Positions 25,376 through 35,437 of a DNA stretch of 64,000 nucleotides are shown here, piece by piece. Made by a program: the position numbers and the translations under genes. Within the stretch, counting starts at the first letter, position 1. The number at the start of each line of letters is the position of its first letter. This DNA comes from Neobacillus jeddahensis (GTDB taxonomy: Bacteria; Bacillota; Bacilli; Bacillales; Cytobacillaceae): contig NZ_CCAS010000003.1 of NCBI RefSeq assembly GCF_000612625.1, forward strand, positions 62,001 to 126,000, in the 5' to 3' direction. Below the pieces are notes generated by a model that was given only the letters and a program-made list of their open reading frames with translations, ran no database searches and was not told where the DNA came from.

Positions 25376-26950
25376 ATGGGTACAACGATTGGAAAAATCT
25401 TTGACTTAACGGTAAAGAGATTCCCGAACAAAGAAGCCATTTATGATGTTAGGAAAAATGTCCGCTACACCTATAAAGAGTGGAATGAACAAGTGAATAG
25501 GCTTGCCAATGCTCTGATAAAGGAAGGCGTGCAAAAAGGTGATCGAGTGTCTACCTTCATGTTCAATACGGAAGAGCTGGGAACGGCTCTGTTTGCCTGT
25601 GCCAAAATTGGCGCTATTTTTAACCCAATCAATTTTCGCCTTATGCCAGAAGAGGTGGCGTATATTTTATCCGATGCCTCTCCCAAGGTCGTTCTTTTTG
25701 AAAAAGCTCTAGAATCAGTCATTTCAGCGATTGAAGATCGCTTTGACAGCATGTCGTTCTGGTTTATTGATGAGGACAAACCGGAATATGCTTCCTATTA
25801 TCAAGAGAAACTGGCTGCATCTTCCCCTGATGTTGTTCAGGCAGTGGTGAATGAAAACGACATCTACGCCTTCATCTATACAAGTGGGACAACTGGAAGA
25901 CCAAAGGGAGTTATGCATAGCCATCGAAATATGGTAGACCAAAGTGTCCTTTGCATTGCTTCAACCAAACTGGATGCCAGCGATGTAGGTCTTGTAACAG
26001 CACCGATGTTTCATTGTGCAGAGCTTCACTGTGCCTTTATCCCAAGGGTGCATGTAGGGGCGAGAAATGTCATTCTTCACCAATTCCATCCCAAGACCAT
26101 ACTTCAATTATTTGAACAGGAAAAAATCACAAAATTATTTGCAGCCCCAACGATGTGGAATATGCTCCTTCAAGAGGATTTAAGTCAATACGATATTTCT
26201 AGCCTTAAGCTTGGTTTATATGGTGCAGCTCCAATGGCGCCTGCGCTTGTCCGTGCCCTCCATGACCAGATGGGAGTCTCACTTGTTCAAGCATATGGAA
26301 TGACCGAAATGGGTCCTGCGATTTCCTTCTTATCTGAGTTTGATCAGCTGCGAAAAGCAGGCTCGGCTGGGCAAGCTGCGCTAAGTCATGATATTCGAGT
26401 CGTTCGGACGAGAGAGGATGGACCATCGGATCCCGACGATATTGTACCGGTGGGAGAAACCGGTGAAATTATTGTGCAAGGTCCATGTATGATGATTGGC
26501 TATTTCAACCGTGACGAGGCAACCGAAAATGCGATGTATAAAGGCTGGTACCATTCCGGTGATATTGGCTATCTCGATGACGAAGGCTATCTTTTTGTCA
26601 ATGATCGTGTCGATGATATGATCATCAGCGGTGGGGAAAATATTTATCCGCGCGAGGTGGAAGATGTGTTACATGCGCACGCGGGGGTGTTAGATGTCGC
26701 CATTGTCGGTCAGCCTGACGATCGCTGGGGGGAGACGGTTACCGCCTTCGTAGTGAAGAAGGACCCAAATGTAACCGAACAAGAGCTGGACGATTACTGT
26801 AAAAATAGCGATCAGCTGGCCAATTACAAACGGCCGCGTAAATATGTTTTCTGTGAGGCTTTACCGCGTAATGCTAGTGGGAAAATCCAGAAATTTGTGC
26901 TAAGGAAACAACTGGAGGAGCTTTTTGCCCCAGGTTCGAGTCATTCGTAA
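25376..26950 (+). CDS. acyl-CoA synthetase (AMP-forming), second
   Basis: 524-aa ANL-family ligase, paralogous to the first ligase of the operon. AMP motif FIYTSGTTGRPKG, AYGMTEMGPA, GWYHSGDIGYLDDEGYLFV, the hinge DRVDDMIISGGENIY, and NASGKIQK near the end with the catalytic lysine. Two ligases in one operon suggest two different acid substrates or chain lengths. The start at 25376 has GGAGG upstream; the open frame from 25340 begins inside the intercistronic hairpin. Confidence 0.92.
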   Translation: MGTTIGKIFDLTVKRFPNKEAIYDVRKNVRYTYKEWNEQVNRLANALIKEGVQKGDRVSTFMFNTEELGTALFACAKIGAIFNPINFRLMPEEVAYILSDASPKVVLFEKALESVISAIEDRFDSMSFWFIDEDKPEYASYYQEKLAASSPDVVQAVVNENDIYAFIYTSGTTGRPKGVMHSHRNMVDQSVLCIASTKLDASDVGLVTAPMFHCAELHCAFIPRVHVGARNVILHQFHPKTILQLFEQEKITKLFAAPTMWNMLLQEDLSQYDISSLKLGLYGAAPMAPALVRALHDQMGVSLVQAYGMTEMGPAISFLSEFDQLRKAGSAGQAALSHDIRVVRTREDGPSDPDDIVPVGETGEIIVQGPCMMIGYFNRDEATENAMYKGWYHSGDIGYLDDEGYLFVNDRVDDMIISGGENIYPREVEDVLHAHAGVLDVAIVGQPDDRWGETVTAFVVKKDPNVTEQELDDYCKNSDQLANYKRPRKYVFCEALPRNASGKIQKFVLRKQLEELFAPGSSHS

Positions 26951-26965
26951 GGAAGGATTTTGCTT

Positions 26966-28060
26966 ATGTTAACAGGGATTCGAATCATTGACTTCACAAA
27001 CTATCTTCCCGGTCCGTTTGCGACGTTACGGTTAGCAGAATTGGGGGCTGAAATCATTAAGGTGGAGCCCCCAGAGGGAGATCCTGCGAGAAATACAGTA
27101 TTATCCCAACAAGGAATGGGCCTTGTCTTTCTTGCAAATAATCGCCAGAAGAAAAGTATTACTCTCAATCTGAAGGAAAAGACTGGAGTAGAAACGGCAC
27201 TAAAATTGATCGCTAATGCCGATGTTGTGGTTGAAAGCTTTCGACCAGGAGTAATGGAAAAGCTAGGGTTAGGATATGAGACTGTGAAAAAGGTGAAGCC
27301 GGAAATGGTCTACTGTTCCATTTCCGGCTATGGACAAAAGGGGCTTTTGAGCAAGCTGGGAAACCATGACCTTAATTATATGGCGTTAAGTGGAGTCTTG
27401 GCCCAATTTAAAGATCAACAGGGAAGGCCTGTTCACCCATCGATCACCATAGCCGATTATTTAGGTGGGTTCGCAGCAAATGAGCGAATTTTGGCCGGGT
27501 TAGTTTCCAAAATGTTGACGGGAAAGGGAAGCTATCATTCTATCTCTATTACGGACCAGCTTGTGTCATTGCTCGGTAACCATGTGATGGTCGAAAAGGA
27601 AACGGGAGAGGCAACCGGGATTAATGTACTGAATGGCAGTGTCATTTCCTATGCGTTATACGAAACTCTTGATGGGCGGTATATGAGCATAGGGGCACTA
27701 GAGCTGAAGTTTTGGGCTAACTTTTGTGTGACAAACGGTCGTGAGGACTGGGTCCGGGCTCAGTTTACCCAAACGAATCAGTCCAATCTAGTTTATCAGG
27801 AAATTACTGCCTTGTTTAAAAGTAAAACCTTTTATGAGTGGATCGAGTTTGCGCAAAGAGTAGATTGCTGTCTGGCCCCTGTTCTTGAGATAGGGGAACT
27901 GAGTGAAAACCCTTATTTTAAAGAAAAGGAGCTCATTTTTGCTTCAGCCTGGGGCGATTATCAAGTCAAAATGCATAGCGACATCGAGCAAAGGGCAATC
28001 GCACCTCCTCCTAAAAAGGGGGAACATCAAGAAGAAGTAATCAATTCTATTTTGATATGA
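26966..28060 (+). CDS. family III CoA-transferase (CaiB/BaiF)
   Basis: 364 aa. N-terminal GIRIIDFTNYLPGPFATLRLAELGAEIIKVEPPEGDPARN is the family hallmark. The conserved acyl-carrying aspartate is probably in SITIADYLGG (about residue 155-164). It transfers CoA between acids, an ATP-independent alternative to the two ligases in the same operon. GGAAGGA precedes the start. Last gene before the terminator. Confidence 0.9.
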   Translation: MLTGIRIIDFTNYLPGPFATLRLAELGAEIIKVEPPEGDPARNTVLSQQGMGLVFLANNRQKKSITLNLKEKTGVETALKLIANADVVVESFRPGVMEKLGLGYETVKKVKPEMVYCSISGYGQKGLLSKLGNHDLNYMALSGVLAQFKDQQGRPVHPSITIADYLGGFAANERILAGLVSKMLTGKGSYHSISITDQLVSLLGNHVMVEKETGEATGINVLNGSVISYALYETLDGRYMSIGALELKFWANFCVTNGREDWVRAQFTQTNQSNLVYQEITALFKSKTFYEWIEFAQRVDCCLAPVLEIGELSENPYFKEKELIFASAWGDYQVKMHSDIEQRAIAPPPKKGEHQEEVINSILI

Positions 28061-28091
28061 ACAATTCTTGGAGCGTCCTAATTGCCAAAAG

Positions 28092-28121
28092 AACATTGGA
28101 GAATAAATCCAATGTTTTTTT
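28092..28121 (+). terminator. terminator of the acyl-CoA operon
   Basis: The AACATTGGA / TCCAATGTT stem is followed by T7. Confidence 0.87.
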
Positions 28122-28238
28122 GCTTAGATTTATAACATTTTTTTAAAATTACAAGCCCAAGCGGTATAATAGAAGCAAGAATGACTTGGAATCAATAGAC
28201 AGCTGAATAAGAATTCCAAATTGAAAGGAGAAACGATC

Positions 28239-30356
28239 TTGTTTGAAAAAGCCCTCCCATTACTAGAAAATTATTTTGGTTACAACTCCTTCCGCAACGG
28301 TCAAGAACAGGTCATCCGTTCAGTATTATCCGGTAACAATACGATCTGTGTCATGCCAACGGGTGGAGGTAAATCTATTTGTTATCAAATTCCTGCCCTC
28401 GTCCTTCCTGGGACCACGATTGTTATTTCCCCACTTATTTCTTTAATGAAGGATCAAGTAGATGCCCTCAATCAAGTAGGAATCCCAGCCACCTTTATAA
28501 ATAGCTCGATCAGCTTTAGCGAAGCGAATAAGCGGATTTATGGAGCAAAGCACGGGGAATATAAGCTTTTATATATCGCGCCGGAGAGATTGGAATCCTA
28601 TGAATTTATTGAAGAACTTAAGGACATGGATATTCCATTAGTCGCAGTGGATGAAGCCCACTGTATTTCACAATGGGGTCATGACTTTCGTCCAAGCTAC
28701 CGCCATATTAAACAAATGGTGAACAGCCTGCCGCAGCAACCAATTGTTGTGGCGCTAACAGCTACCGCCACCCCAAAGGTTCGGGAGGATATATGCCATT
28801 CTTTGCAAATTGATCAGGAAAACAGTGTAATTACTGGATTTGAGCGCGAAAATCTATCTTTTTCAGTTATAAAAGGCCAAGACCGTCAAAAGTTTCTCTT
28901 GGAATATCTTAAAAAAAATGAACAGGAAGCGGGCATTATTTACGCGGCCACAAGGAAAAATGTTGATCAGCTTTATGAACGGCTTCGCAAAGGAAATGTC
29001 AATGTTGCCCGGTACCATGCAGGCATGGGTGATGCTGAGCGGGCTCGGGAGCAAGAGAGATTTTTAGAAGACAAAGCCGCTGTTATGGTGGCTACCTCTG
29101 CCTTCGGGATGGGGATTGATAAGTCAAACATCCGCTATGTGCTCCATTTTCAAATGCCGAAAAATATGGAGAGCTATTATCAGGAAGCGGGTCGTGCAGG
29201 ACGGGATGGATTAGCGAGTGAATGTATCCTTCTTTATTCCCCACAAGATGTGCAAGTTCAGCGTTTTCTAATTGATCAATCAACGGATCGAAACCGGAAT
29301 ACCCAAGAGCTCGAAAAGCTCCAACAGATGGCGGATTACTGTCATACCGAGGACTGTCTGCAAGAATTTATCTTAAGGTATTTTGGTGAAACAGAAACTG
29401 AAAAGTGCGGAAGATGCGGAAATTGCTTAGACTCAAGGACAAGTGTGGATGTGACAAAGGAAGCGCAAATGGTGATGTCTTGCGTGATTCGGATGGGACA
29501 GCGATTTGGCAAAAATCTAACCGCCCAAGTGTTAACCGGATCAAAAAATAAAAAAGTAACGGATATGGGCTTTGAAAAGCTTCCTACCTACGGCATAATG
29601 AAAAATTATGCTGCAAAAGAGGTAAGTGAATTTATAGAGTTTTTAATTTCACAGGATTTAATTGCGATTGAACAAGGACAATTTCCGACGATCTATGTAT
29701 CTACGAAGGGAAAAGATATCCTGGTAGGAAAGCAGCAGGTGTACCGCAGAGAAGCTGCTACAGTAAAACAAGTTTCGAAAAATGATCCACTTTTTGAAGA
29801 GTTACGGGCAGTCCGGAAAAGAATTGCGGAAGCTGCAAACGTGCCGCCGTTTGTGATTTTTTCTGATGCTGCCATCAAGGATATGTGTGCCAAACTGCCG
29901 AAAACAAATGAGGAGTTTTTAACGGTCAGCGGAGTCGGGGAGCATAAGCTGCAAAAGTATGGGTTGGATTTTATTCAAGCGATCCGTGCCTTTTTAGAAG
30001 CGAATCCTGATTATCAAAATGAGGTGCAAGAAGAGGAGGAAGTAAAAAAATCCCCTAAAAAGGCGGTCCGGGATTCCCATTTAGAGACGTATACTCTCTA
30101 TAAGGACAATCTCACACTCCGTGAAATTGCAGAAAGGCGAGAGCTGACGATGAAAACGGTGGAAGACCATTTACTCCTTTGCGCGCAGCAGGGAATGGAT
30201 GTTCAGTTTTCTGAATTAATCCCAGCTGCCTATCTTCCGTTGCTAGAATCGGCAGTAGTGGAAGCCGGCGCTGAACGCTTAAAACCACTCAAGGAGCTTC
30301 TCCCTGATGAAGTCAGCTATTTTATGATTAAGGCATACCTTCAATTTTTACGATAA
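28239..30356 (+). CDS. recQ: ATP-dependent DNA helicase RecQ
   Basis: 705-aa 3'-5' helicase for replication-fork repair and recombination. Walker A MPTGGGKSICYQ, DEAH box VDEAHCISQWGHDFRPSY, the QEAGRAGRDG motif VI, and the zinc-binding cysteines CLQEF...CGRCGNC of the RQC region. An HRDC domain covers about 510-590. The C-terminal ~90 residues resemble the helix-turn-helix extension of Bacillus RecQ/YpbB proteins. Start TTG at 28239 has AAAGGAG eight bases upstream. A TATAAT -10 lies at 28165-28170. Confidence 0.92.
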   Translation: MFEKALPLLENYFGYNSFRNGQEQVIRSVLSGNNTICVMPTGGGKSICYQIPALVLPGTTIVISPLISLMKDQVDALNQVGIPATFINSSISFSEANKRIYGAKHGEYKLLYIAPERLESYEFIEELKDMDIPLVAVDEAHCISQWGHDFRPSYRHIKQMVNSLPQQPIVVALTATATPKVREDICHSLQIDQENSVITGFERENLSFSVIKGQDRQKFLLEYLKKNEQEAGIIYAATRKNVDQLYERLRKGNVNVARYHAGMGDAERAREQERFLEDKAAVMVATSAFGMGIDKSNIRYVLHFQMPKNMESYYQEAGRAGRDGLASECILLYSPQDVQVQRFLIDQSTDRNRNTQELEKLQQMADYCHTEDCLQEFILRYFGETETEKCGRCGNCLDSRTSVDVTKEAQMVMSCVIRMGQRFGKNLTAQVLTGSKNKKVTDMGFEKLPTYGIMKNYAAKEVSEFIEFLISQDLIAIEQGQFPTIYVSTKGKDILVGKQQVYRREAATVKQVSKNDPLFEELRAVRKRIAEAANVPPFVIFSDAAIKDMCAKLPKTNEEFLTVSGVGEHKLQKYGLDFIQAIRAFLEANPDYQNEVQEEEEVKKSPKKAVRDSHLETYTLYKDNLTLREIAERRELTMKTVEDHLLLCAQQGMDVQFSELIPAAYLPLLESAVVEAGAERLKPLKELLPDEVSYFMIKAYLQFLR

Positions 30357-30372
30357 GGAAATAGTGAAAAAG

Positions 30373-30399
30373 TGGCTGGCTAGGTGCCAGCCATTTCTG
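30373..30399 (+). terminator. terminator after recQ
   Basis: The TGGCTGGC / GCCAGCCA stem with a five-nt loop has a T-rich tail. Confidence 0.8.
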
Positions 30400-30458
30400 T
30401 TTAGCCGATTGGGAAGCATAACTTTCCAATCAGGCATAAGTTCAACTACGCCTCTGTC

Positions 30459-30495
30459 TTCGCCTTAGGGCTCGCCAATCAGCGAGTTTTCTTTA
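30459..30495. repeat. dispersed GCGCCTT-type repeat, divergent copy
   Basis: CGCCTTAGGGCTCG, then a CTCGC-CAATCA-GCGAG hairpin with a T-rich tail, lies shortly after a gene terminator. It resembles shorter copies at 40342 and 63250 in the GCGCCTT...TTTTCTTT pattern. Membership in one family is a visual judgement. Confidence 0.35.
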
Positions 30496-30554
30496 TGCTT
30501 TTTATAGAAATAAAAGGAAAATATGTTAATATAAAACTATCACAATGATAGAAG

Positions 30555-31343
30555 GTGGAGACCATCGACGAAGTAATTGTAGCTATTAAAGACTTAGAAA
30601 TGCATTATGGGGTCAAACAAGTTCTCAAAGGGATTAATCTAACAGTCTATCGAGGACAAATTATTGGTTATATTGGTCCTAACGGGGCTGGAAAAAGTAC
30701 GACTATAAAAATTATGCTCGGGCTTGAAAGTGACTATTACGGGAAGGTGGAAATCTTTGGAGAGAAAGTATCCGAGAAGAACATGGAATATAAAAGAAAA
30801 ATTGGCTATGTTCCGGAAATAGCGGAGCTGTATGATAATCTTACCGCGCAGGAATATTTAACATTTATCGGTGAGTTATATGGAATGGATGTCGAAACGG
30901 TAAATGAAAAGGCTGAGAAGCTAATGAGAGTGTTTGGGTTGGAGAATGTCTATCATTCCCGAATCTCCTCCTACTCAAAAGGGATGCGGCAAAAGGTCCT
31001 GATTATCTCTAGTTTATTACATAATCCTGATCTATTATTTTTAGATGAGCCATTAAGCGGCTTGGATGCCAATAGTGTGATGGTCTTTAAGGAAATTTTA
31101 GCGATACTGGCCTCCCAAGGGAAAACGATTTTTTATTCATCACATATCATGGATGTCGTTGAAAAAATCAGCAACCGCATCATCCTCATAAAAGATGGGA
31201 GCATTGTCGCCGATGGCAGCTTTAATGAATTGAAGGAGCAAAATAAGGAAGGGACTCTGGAACAGATCTTTAATCAACTGACCGGTTTTAATGAATACAA
31301 GGGACTGGCAGAGGAATTTGTGTCCATCGTTCAAGGGGATTAA
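30555..31343 (+). CDS. ABC transporter ATP-binding protein (exporter type)
   Basis: 262 aa. Walker A GPNGAGKST, Q-loop region YVPEIAELYDNLTAQEY, signature SYSKGMRQK (a degenerate LSGGQ typical of drug/peptide exporters), Walker B LLFLDEPLSGLD and the switch histidine in FYSSHIMD. It partners with the membrane gene that follows at three nt. Start taken as GTG at 30555 with AGAAG upstream; the ribosome site is not ideal, so the true start is uncertain. Confidence 0.88.
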   Translation: METIDEVIVAIKDLEMHYGVKQVLKGINLTVYRGQIIGYIGPNGAGKSTTIKIMLGLESDYYGKVEIFGEKVSEKNMEYKRKIGYVPEIAELYDNLTAQEYLTFIGELYGMDVETVNEKAEKLMRVFGLENVYHSRISSYSKGMRQKVLIISSLLHNPDLLFLDEPLSGLDANSVMVFKEILAILASQGKTIFYSSHIMDVVEKISNRIILIKDGSIVADGSFNELKEQNKEGTLEQIFNQLTGFNEYKGLAEEFVSIVQGD

Positions 31344-31346
31344 GTG

Positions 31347-32984
31347 ATGAAAAACTTTCAATCTCTTAAATTTCTTGATTTATTTCGCGGACTGTTTGAA
31401 CGTTTCGGGATCAATTATCCCATTATGAGAAAAATCTTAGCGGTTAAATTTACGATGGATGGGCGGAGAACCCCGACGATCTTTAATCAACAGCAGGCCA
31501 AGAAAAAGAAGAAAGCAGAAGAAAATGGTTTTATTAAATCTTTAGGGATATATGGATTATTTAGTATAATACTTATTCCATTTGTACTGCTGGGAAATAG
31601 TCTGTTTTACCAAATGAGTATCTTTTATGGGGTCGTCATGTTTCTTGTCATGACCTCAATGATTTCTGATTTTTCAAATGTCCTGCTTGATGTAAGGGAT
31701 AAAGGAATCCTCTTGACGAAGCCCGTTGATAAAAAGACCTTAAATGTCGCCAAAACGATTCATATTTGCATCTATTTATTCTTTTTGACAGTAGCACTAA
31801 CGGCTCTTCCCATTATCGTGGGAACCTATAAGAATGGCTTGTTATTTTTCCTGCTCGCGTTAGTTGGGCTGATTCTCGTTGATTTATTTATTGTCGTTTT
31901 GACAGCGATTATTTACTACTTTATTTTGCGATTCTTCGATGGGGAAAAACTGAAGGATATCATAAATTACGTGCAAATTGGCTTGTCCATTACGATTGCA
32001 GTGGGCTATCAATTATTGGCGAGGGCCTTTAATATTGTTGATCTAAATATCACCTTTTCGCCAAGCTGGTGGCAATTTTTCCTGCCTCCGATTTGGTTTG
32101 GAGCTCCATTTGAGCTACTCTTACGACAGCATACAAGTATGTACCTGGTGATTTTTTCCCTGCTAGCCTTGGTCATTCCGATTATTGCCATCTTCATCTA
32201 TGTTAGGATGATGCCTACTTTTGAACGGAATCTTCAAAAATTGTCAAACGAAAGTGGAACCAGTAGACGAATCGAACGAAAGTGGAAGACCTGGCTGATC
32301 AGTAGGCTTAGTCGTAATCGCGAGGAACGGGTGTTTTTTCGTTTTGCCGATCATATGATGCGTAACGAACGAGAGTTTCGCTTAAAGGTGTATCCTTCGT
32401 TAGGTCTATCACTCGTTTTTCCATTTATCTTTATGTTTAACGAAATTCAGCAGAATTCATTTGAACATTTGGCAGCGAGTAAATGGTATTTAGCCATCTA
32501 TTTTTCCACTATGATGATTCCAAATGCTGTGGTCATGCTGAAATTCTCAGGTAAATACAAAGGGGCATGGGTTTTTAAAACGACTCCACTTGAAAGTCTG
32601 GCGCCGCTAACGAGCGCTGCGCTAAAAGTGTTTATCATCAATCTTTTCTTACCTGTTTATGTTATTTTAGGTGCGGTTTTTATTGGTATCTTCGGAGTGA
32701 AGGTCATTGATGATGTTTTGGTGGTCTTCGTTACAGCTATTTTATACACTGTCATTTGTTCTAACTATTTAAAAGGAACACTCCCATTTTCGGAATCCTT
32801 CGAGGATGCCCAGCAAAGTGGAGGAGTGAAGATGATCCTAGCTTTCTTTTTTATTGGTATTTTTGCTGGAATCCACTTTGCCGCTACGCTTATTCCATAT
32901 GGAGTGATGAGTTATTTCATTCTGCTTTTAGCAGTCGTGTGGGTGGCCTGGAGACAAGCATATCTGAAGATTTGGGACGTATAA
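31347..32984 (+). CDS. ABC exporter permease
   Basis: 545-aa polytopic protein with about 10-12 membrane segments in two halves (about 65-300 and 350-540). A Lys/Arg-rich cytoplasmic loop near residues 295-335 separates them. It has no large extracellular domain. Paired with the upstream ATPase it should form an efflux or antimicrobial-resistance type ABC system; the substrate is unknown. ATG at 31347 preferred over the GTG at 31344 because AAGGGG is then about nine bases away. Confidence 0.8.
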   Translation: MKNFQSLKFLDLFRGLFERFGINYPIMRKILAVKFTMDGRRTPTIFNQQQAKKKKKAEENGFIKSLGIYGLFSIILIPFVLLGNSLFYQMSIFYGVVMFLVMTSMISDFSNVLLDVRDKGILLTKPVDKKTLNVAKTIHICIYLFFLTVALTALPIIVGTYKNGLLFFLLALVGLILVDLFIVVLTAIIYYFILRFFDGEKLKDIINYVQIGLSITIAVGYQLLARAFNIVDLNITFSPSWWQFFLPPIWFGAPFELLLRQHTSMYLVIFSLLALVIPIIAIFIYVRMMPTFERNLQKLSNESGTSRRIERKWKTWLISRLSRNREERVFFRFADHMMRNEREFRLKVYPSLGLSLVFPFIFMFNEIQQNSFEHLAASKWYLAIYFSTMMIPNAVVMLKFSGKYKGAWVFKTTPLESLAPLTSAALKVFIINLFLPVYVILGAVFIGIFGVKVIDDVLVVFVTAILYTVICSNYLKGTLPFSESFEDAQQSGGVKMILAFFFIGIFAGIHFAATLIPYGVMSYFILLLAVVWVAWRQAYLKIWDV

Positions 32985-32988
32985 AAAG

Positions 32989-33031
32989 AAGGGCTGTCGT
33001 AAGGAAATTGCCCAAATGACAGCCTTTTTAT
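32989..33031 (+). terminator. terminator of the ABC exporter operon
   Basis: The AAGGGCTGTC / GACAGCCTT stem has a 19-nt loop followed by T5. The sequence up to the next gene contains TTGTCGATAT twice, about 41 nt apart, of unknown meaning. Confidence 0.75.
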
Positions 33032-33147
33032 TTTAGTATAAATTTTTCTGAATATTCGTAATAGTTGTCGATATGTCGCTAATCTTGTTGTTATTTCCCC
33101 GGTAATTTGTCGATATACAAACAAGAATAAAAACCGCAACTAATTCG

Positions 33148-33939
33148 TTAGCTTTCTTTATCGTCATCCAAAAAGGGCTTATTAGCCCAATAATACATCA
33201 TTCCCATAAACACAGACCCACCAATCAGGTTGCCAATTGTCACGGGAACAAGGTTATGGATAACGCCGCCCCATGAAATTGTACCAGGATGATGCAAGAC
33301 TAAGGCGATCGCAAAGGTACACATATTAGCGATACTATGTTCATATCCAGAAATAAAGAAACAAAAAACAAATAGCATCATTGCAAATATCTTTGGACCA
33401 TCCCCTTTTAGACCCATAGGTAGAAAGAAGGCCATACAAACAAGCCAATTACAAAGGATAGCTCGAAAAAATAACTGTGTGATTGGTACCTGCATCTTTA
33501 CCTCCACAACATGGAGTAGAAATCCATTAACAGACGAATCAGCAAAAAGAGCCGTAGTAAAAATAATAAAGGCGAAGACAGCTGCCCCAAGAATATTTCC
33601 TATATAACTGCAAACCCAGAGCTTACATACATCGAGCCAGACCATTTTTTTTCGAAGAGCCGCATACGTATAATAGAACGTATTTCCAGTGAATAAGTCT
33701 CCACCGCCATAGGCAATTAAAATGATGGCTGCACCAAACGTTAATGCCGCCATTGGATAGGCGAATGGCGAGTTTTCTACATAGAAGAAGCTTCCTGTTT
33801 TAAAGGCAACGATGACTCCAAAACCAATAAACATACTAGCAAGCATTGCTCGTAAAATATAACGAAGGACACTCTGATGATATATTTTCATTTTTTTTAA
33901 GGCGAGTTTCTCTACCTCAGCTAATGGCTGCATTTCCAT
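33148..33939 (-). CDS. formate/nitrite transporter (FNT) family channel
   Basis: 263 aa, six membrane segments. FNT signatures: GGGDLFTGNTFYY (usual AGCELFTGN position), AILCNWLVCMAFFLPMG, and GYEHSIANM carrying the central pore histidine. It moves small monovalent anions such as nitrite or formate; B. subtilis YwcJ is a likely relative. In this genome it could export nitrite formed by the molybdo-enzyme at 53 kb (inference). Monocistronic; GGTGG lies about 11 bases before the start. Confidence 0.92.
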   Translation of the reverse strand: MEMQPLAEVEKLALKKMKIYHQSVLRYILRAMLASMFIGFGVIVAFKTGSFFYVENSPFAYPMAALTFGAAIILIAYGGGDLFTGNTFYYTYAALRKKMVWLDVCKLWVCSYIGNILGAAVFAFIIFTTALFADSSVNGFLLHVVEVKMQVPITQLFFRAILCNWLVCMAFFLPMGLKGDGPKIFAMMLFVFCFFISGYEHSIANMCTFAIALVLHHPGTISWGGVIHNLVPVTIGNLIGGSVFMGMMYYWANKPFLDDDKES

Positions 33940-34182
33940 AGTTAGTTAACCACCATTCTGACAATCGTTTTTCTATTAGCTTAGTTTAAACAGAAAATGG
34001 TGAGTTATGTATAAAGAGGACAACTTTACCGCTTGTGAGGATCATATGATAAAAGCACCCATCTATTGAATAAAGTTTTTTTTATCAACATAGACTTTGA
34101 TAACCGTAAAATAACACCTTTATCCCTATATCGGCTATAATGATAAGGTTATCTTGAAGACTGATTTAATAAGGAGTTAAAA

Positions 34183-35301
34183 ATGTTAAAAACAAGAAAG
34201 ATCAGCCCATTATTTGATCCGTGGGAAGCTTATTTAGACATAGAGGAATATGGAAAGCCACAACTTACCAATATTGAGTTCACTACGACAACTTTATGTA
34301 ATATGCGCTGTGAGCATTGTGCTGTTGGATATACCCTGCAAACAAAAGATCCGGTCGGACTTCCTCTTGAATTATTAGTACAAAGACTGGAAAAAATCCC
34401 AACCCTTCGTTCGCTTAGCATCACGGGCGGAGAACCAATGCTTTCACTATCCTCTGTGAAAAATTATGTGATGCCTATTTTAAAATATGCCCATGAGCGT
34501 GGTGTTCGGACACAAATCAATTCCAATTTAACTTTAGATCTAGCTCGCTATGAGCTAATCATGCCATATTTAGATGTTTTACATATATCACATAATTGGG
34601 GAACGGTAGATGACTTCGTGGAGGGTGGCTTTGCGAGGATGGATAAAAAGCCCGATTATCAACAGCGAGAGAAATATTTTAAAAGAATAATAGAAAACAG
34701 CCGTGAACTTGTAAAGGCGGGGGTTATGGTATCAGCCGAAACCATGTTAAACAAGCGTACACTGCCGCATCTAGAAAAAATCCATCGTCAAATTGTGGAT
34801 GAAATGCTATGTCAGCGCCATGAAGTACATCCGATGTACCCGAGTGACTTTGCTAGTAATCTGGAGACCTTATCATTAAATGAGATAAGAGAAGCGATTC
34901 ACCACTTGCTCGATGTTCGGGATGAAAAGGTTTGGATGCTGTTTGGGACCCTGCCGTTTTATGCCTGCAGCAGTAAACAAGAAGATTTAGATCTATTAAA
35001 GAGATTATATCAAAGTAAAAATGTTACCGTGAGAAATGATCCAGATGGCCGATCCCGACTCAATGTAAATATATTTAACGGTGATATTATCGTAACGGAT
35101 TTTGGTGATACTCCACCATTAGGAAATATCAAGACAACCAATCTTTTATCTGCCTATGAGGAATGGCAATCATCTGCTCTGGCAAAGGAATTAAGCTGTC
35201 ATTGTCCAGCCGTTTCCTGCTTAGGACCGAATGTATTAGTTAAAAATAGCTATTATCAGGAAACAGACTTTACGAACCAATACAACAGAATAACGAAATA
35301 A
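34183..35301 (+). CDS. yfkAB: radical SAM protein YfkAB
   Basis: 372 aa. Radical SAM cluster motif CNMRCEHC (CxxxCxxC, residues about 39-46), SAM-binding SITGGEPMLS, and a C-terminal cysteine set CHCPAVSC suggesting an additional metal centre. This is the single-frame form of the YfkA-YfkB protein of Bacillus, which is of unknown function. It stands alone with a TATAAT -10 at 34136-34141 and AAGGAG before the ATG. No obvious substrate peptide lies next to it. Confidence 0.88.
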   Translation: MLKTRKISPLFDPWEAYLDIEEYGKPQLTNIEFTTTTLCNMRCEHCAVGYTLQTKDPVGLPLELLVQRLEKIPTLRSLSITGGEPMLSLSSVKNYVMPILKYAHERGVRTQINSNLTLDLARYELIMPYLDVLHISHNWGTVDDFVEGGFARMDKKPDYQQREKYFKRIIENSRELVKAGVMVSAETMLNKRTLPHLEKIHRQIVDEMLCQRHEVHPMYPSDFASNLETLSLNEIREAIHHLLDVRDEKVWMLFGTLPFYACSSKQEDLDLLKRLYQSKNVTVRNDPDGRSRLNVNIFNGDIIVTDFGDTPPLGNIKTTNLLSAYEEWQSSALAKELSCHCPAVSCLGPNVLVKNSYYQETDFTNQYNRITK

Positions 35302-35308
35302 ATGATAT

Positions 35309-35342
35309 ACACTGTTAAGGATGAGCTTAACAGTGTTTTTTT
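35309..35342 (+). terminator. terminator of yfkAB
   Basis: A perfect 11-bp stem ACACTGTTAAG / CTTAACAGTGT with a six-nt loop is followed by T7. Confidence 0.88.
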
Positions 35343-35405
35343 GATAAATAAAAAAACGGATCAATCAATGTACTCGAGATCGTTCCAAACGTGACGTTCC
35401 GATTC

Positions 35406-35437
35406 AAAAAAAACAGCATCAGATTGGCTGATGCTGT
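35406..35437 (-). terminator. terminator of the MFS transporter gene
   Basis: A perfect ten-bp stem ACAGCATCAG / CTGATGCTGT on the minus strand is followed by T8. Its 5' arm overlaps the stop codon of the gene. Confidence 0.88.

Noticed and set aside
34183-35301. Radical SAM gene as a maturase for the CWWCPW peptide
   Set aside because: It lies 15 kb away, has its own terminator and matches the widespread YfkAB family, so a link is unsupported.
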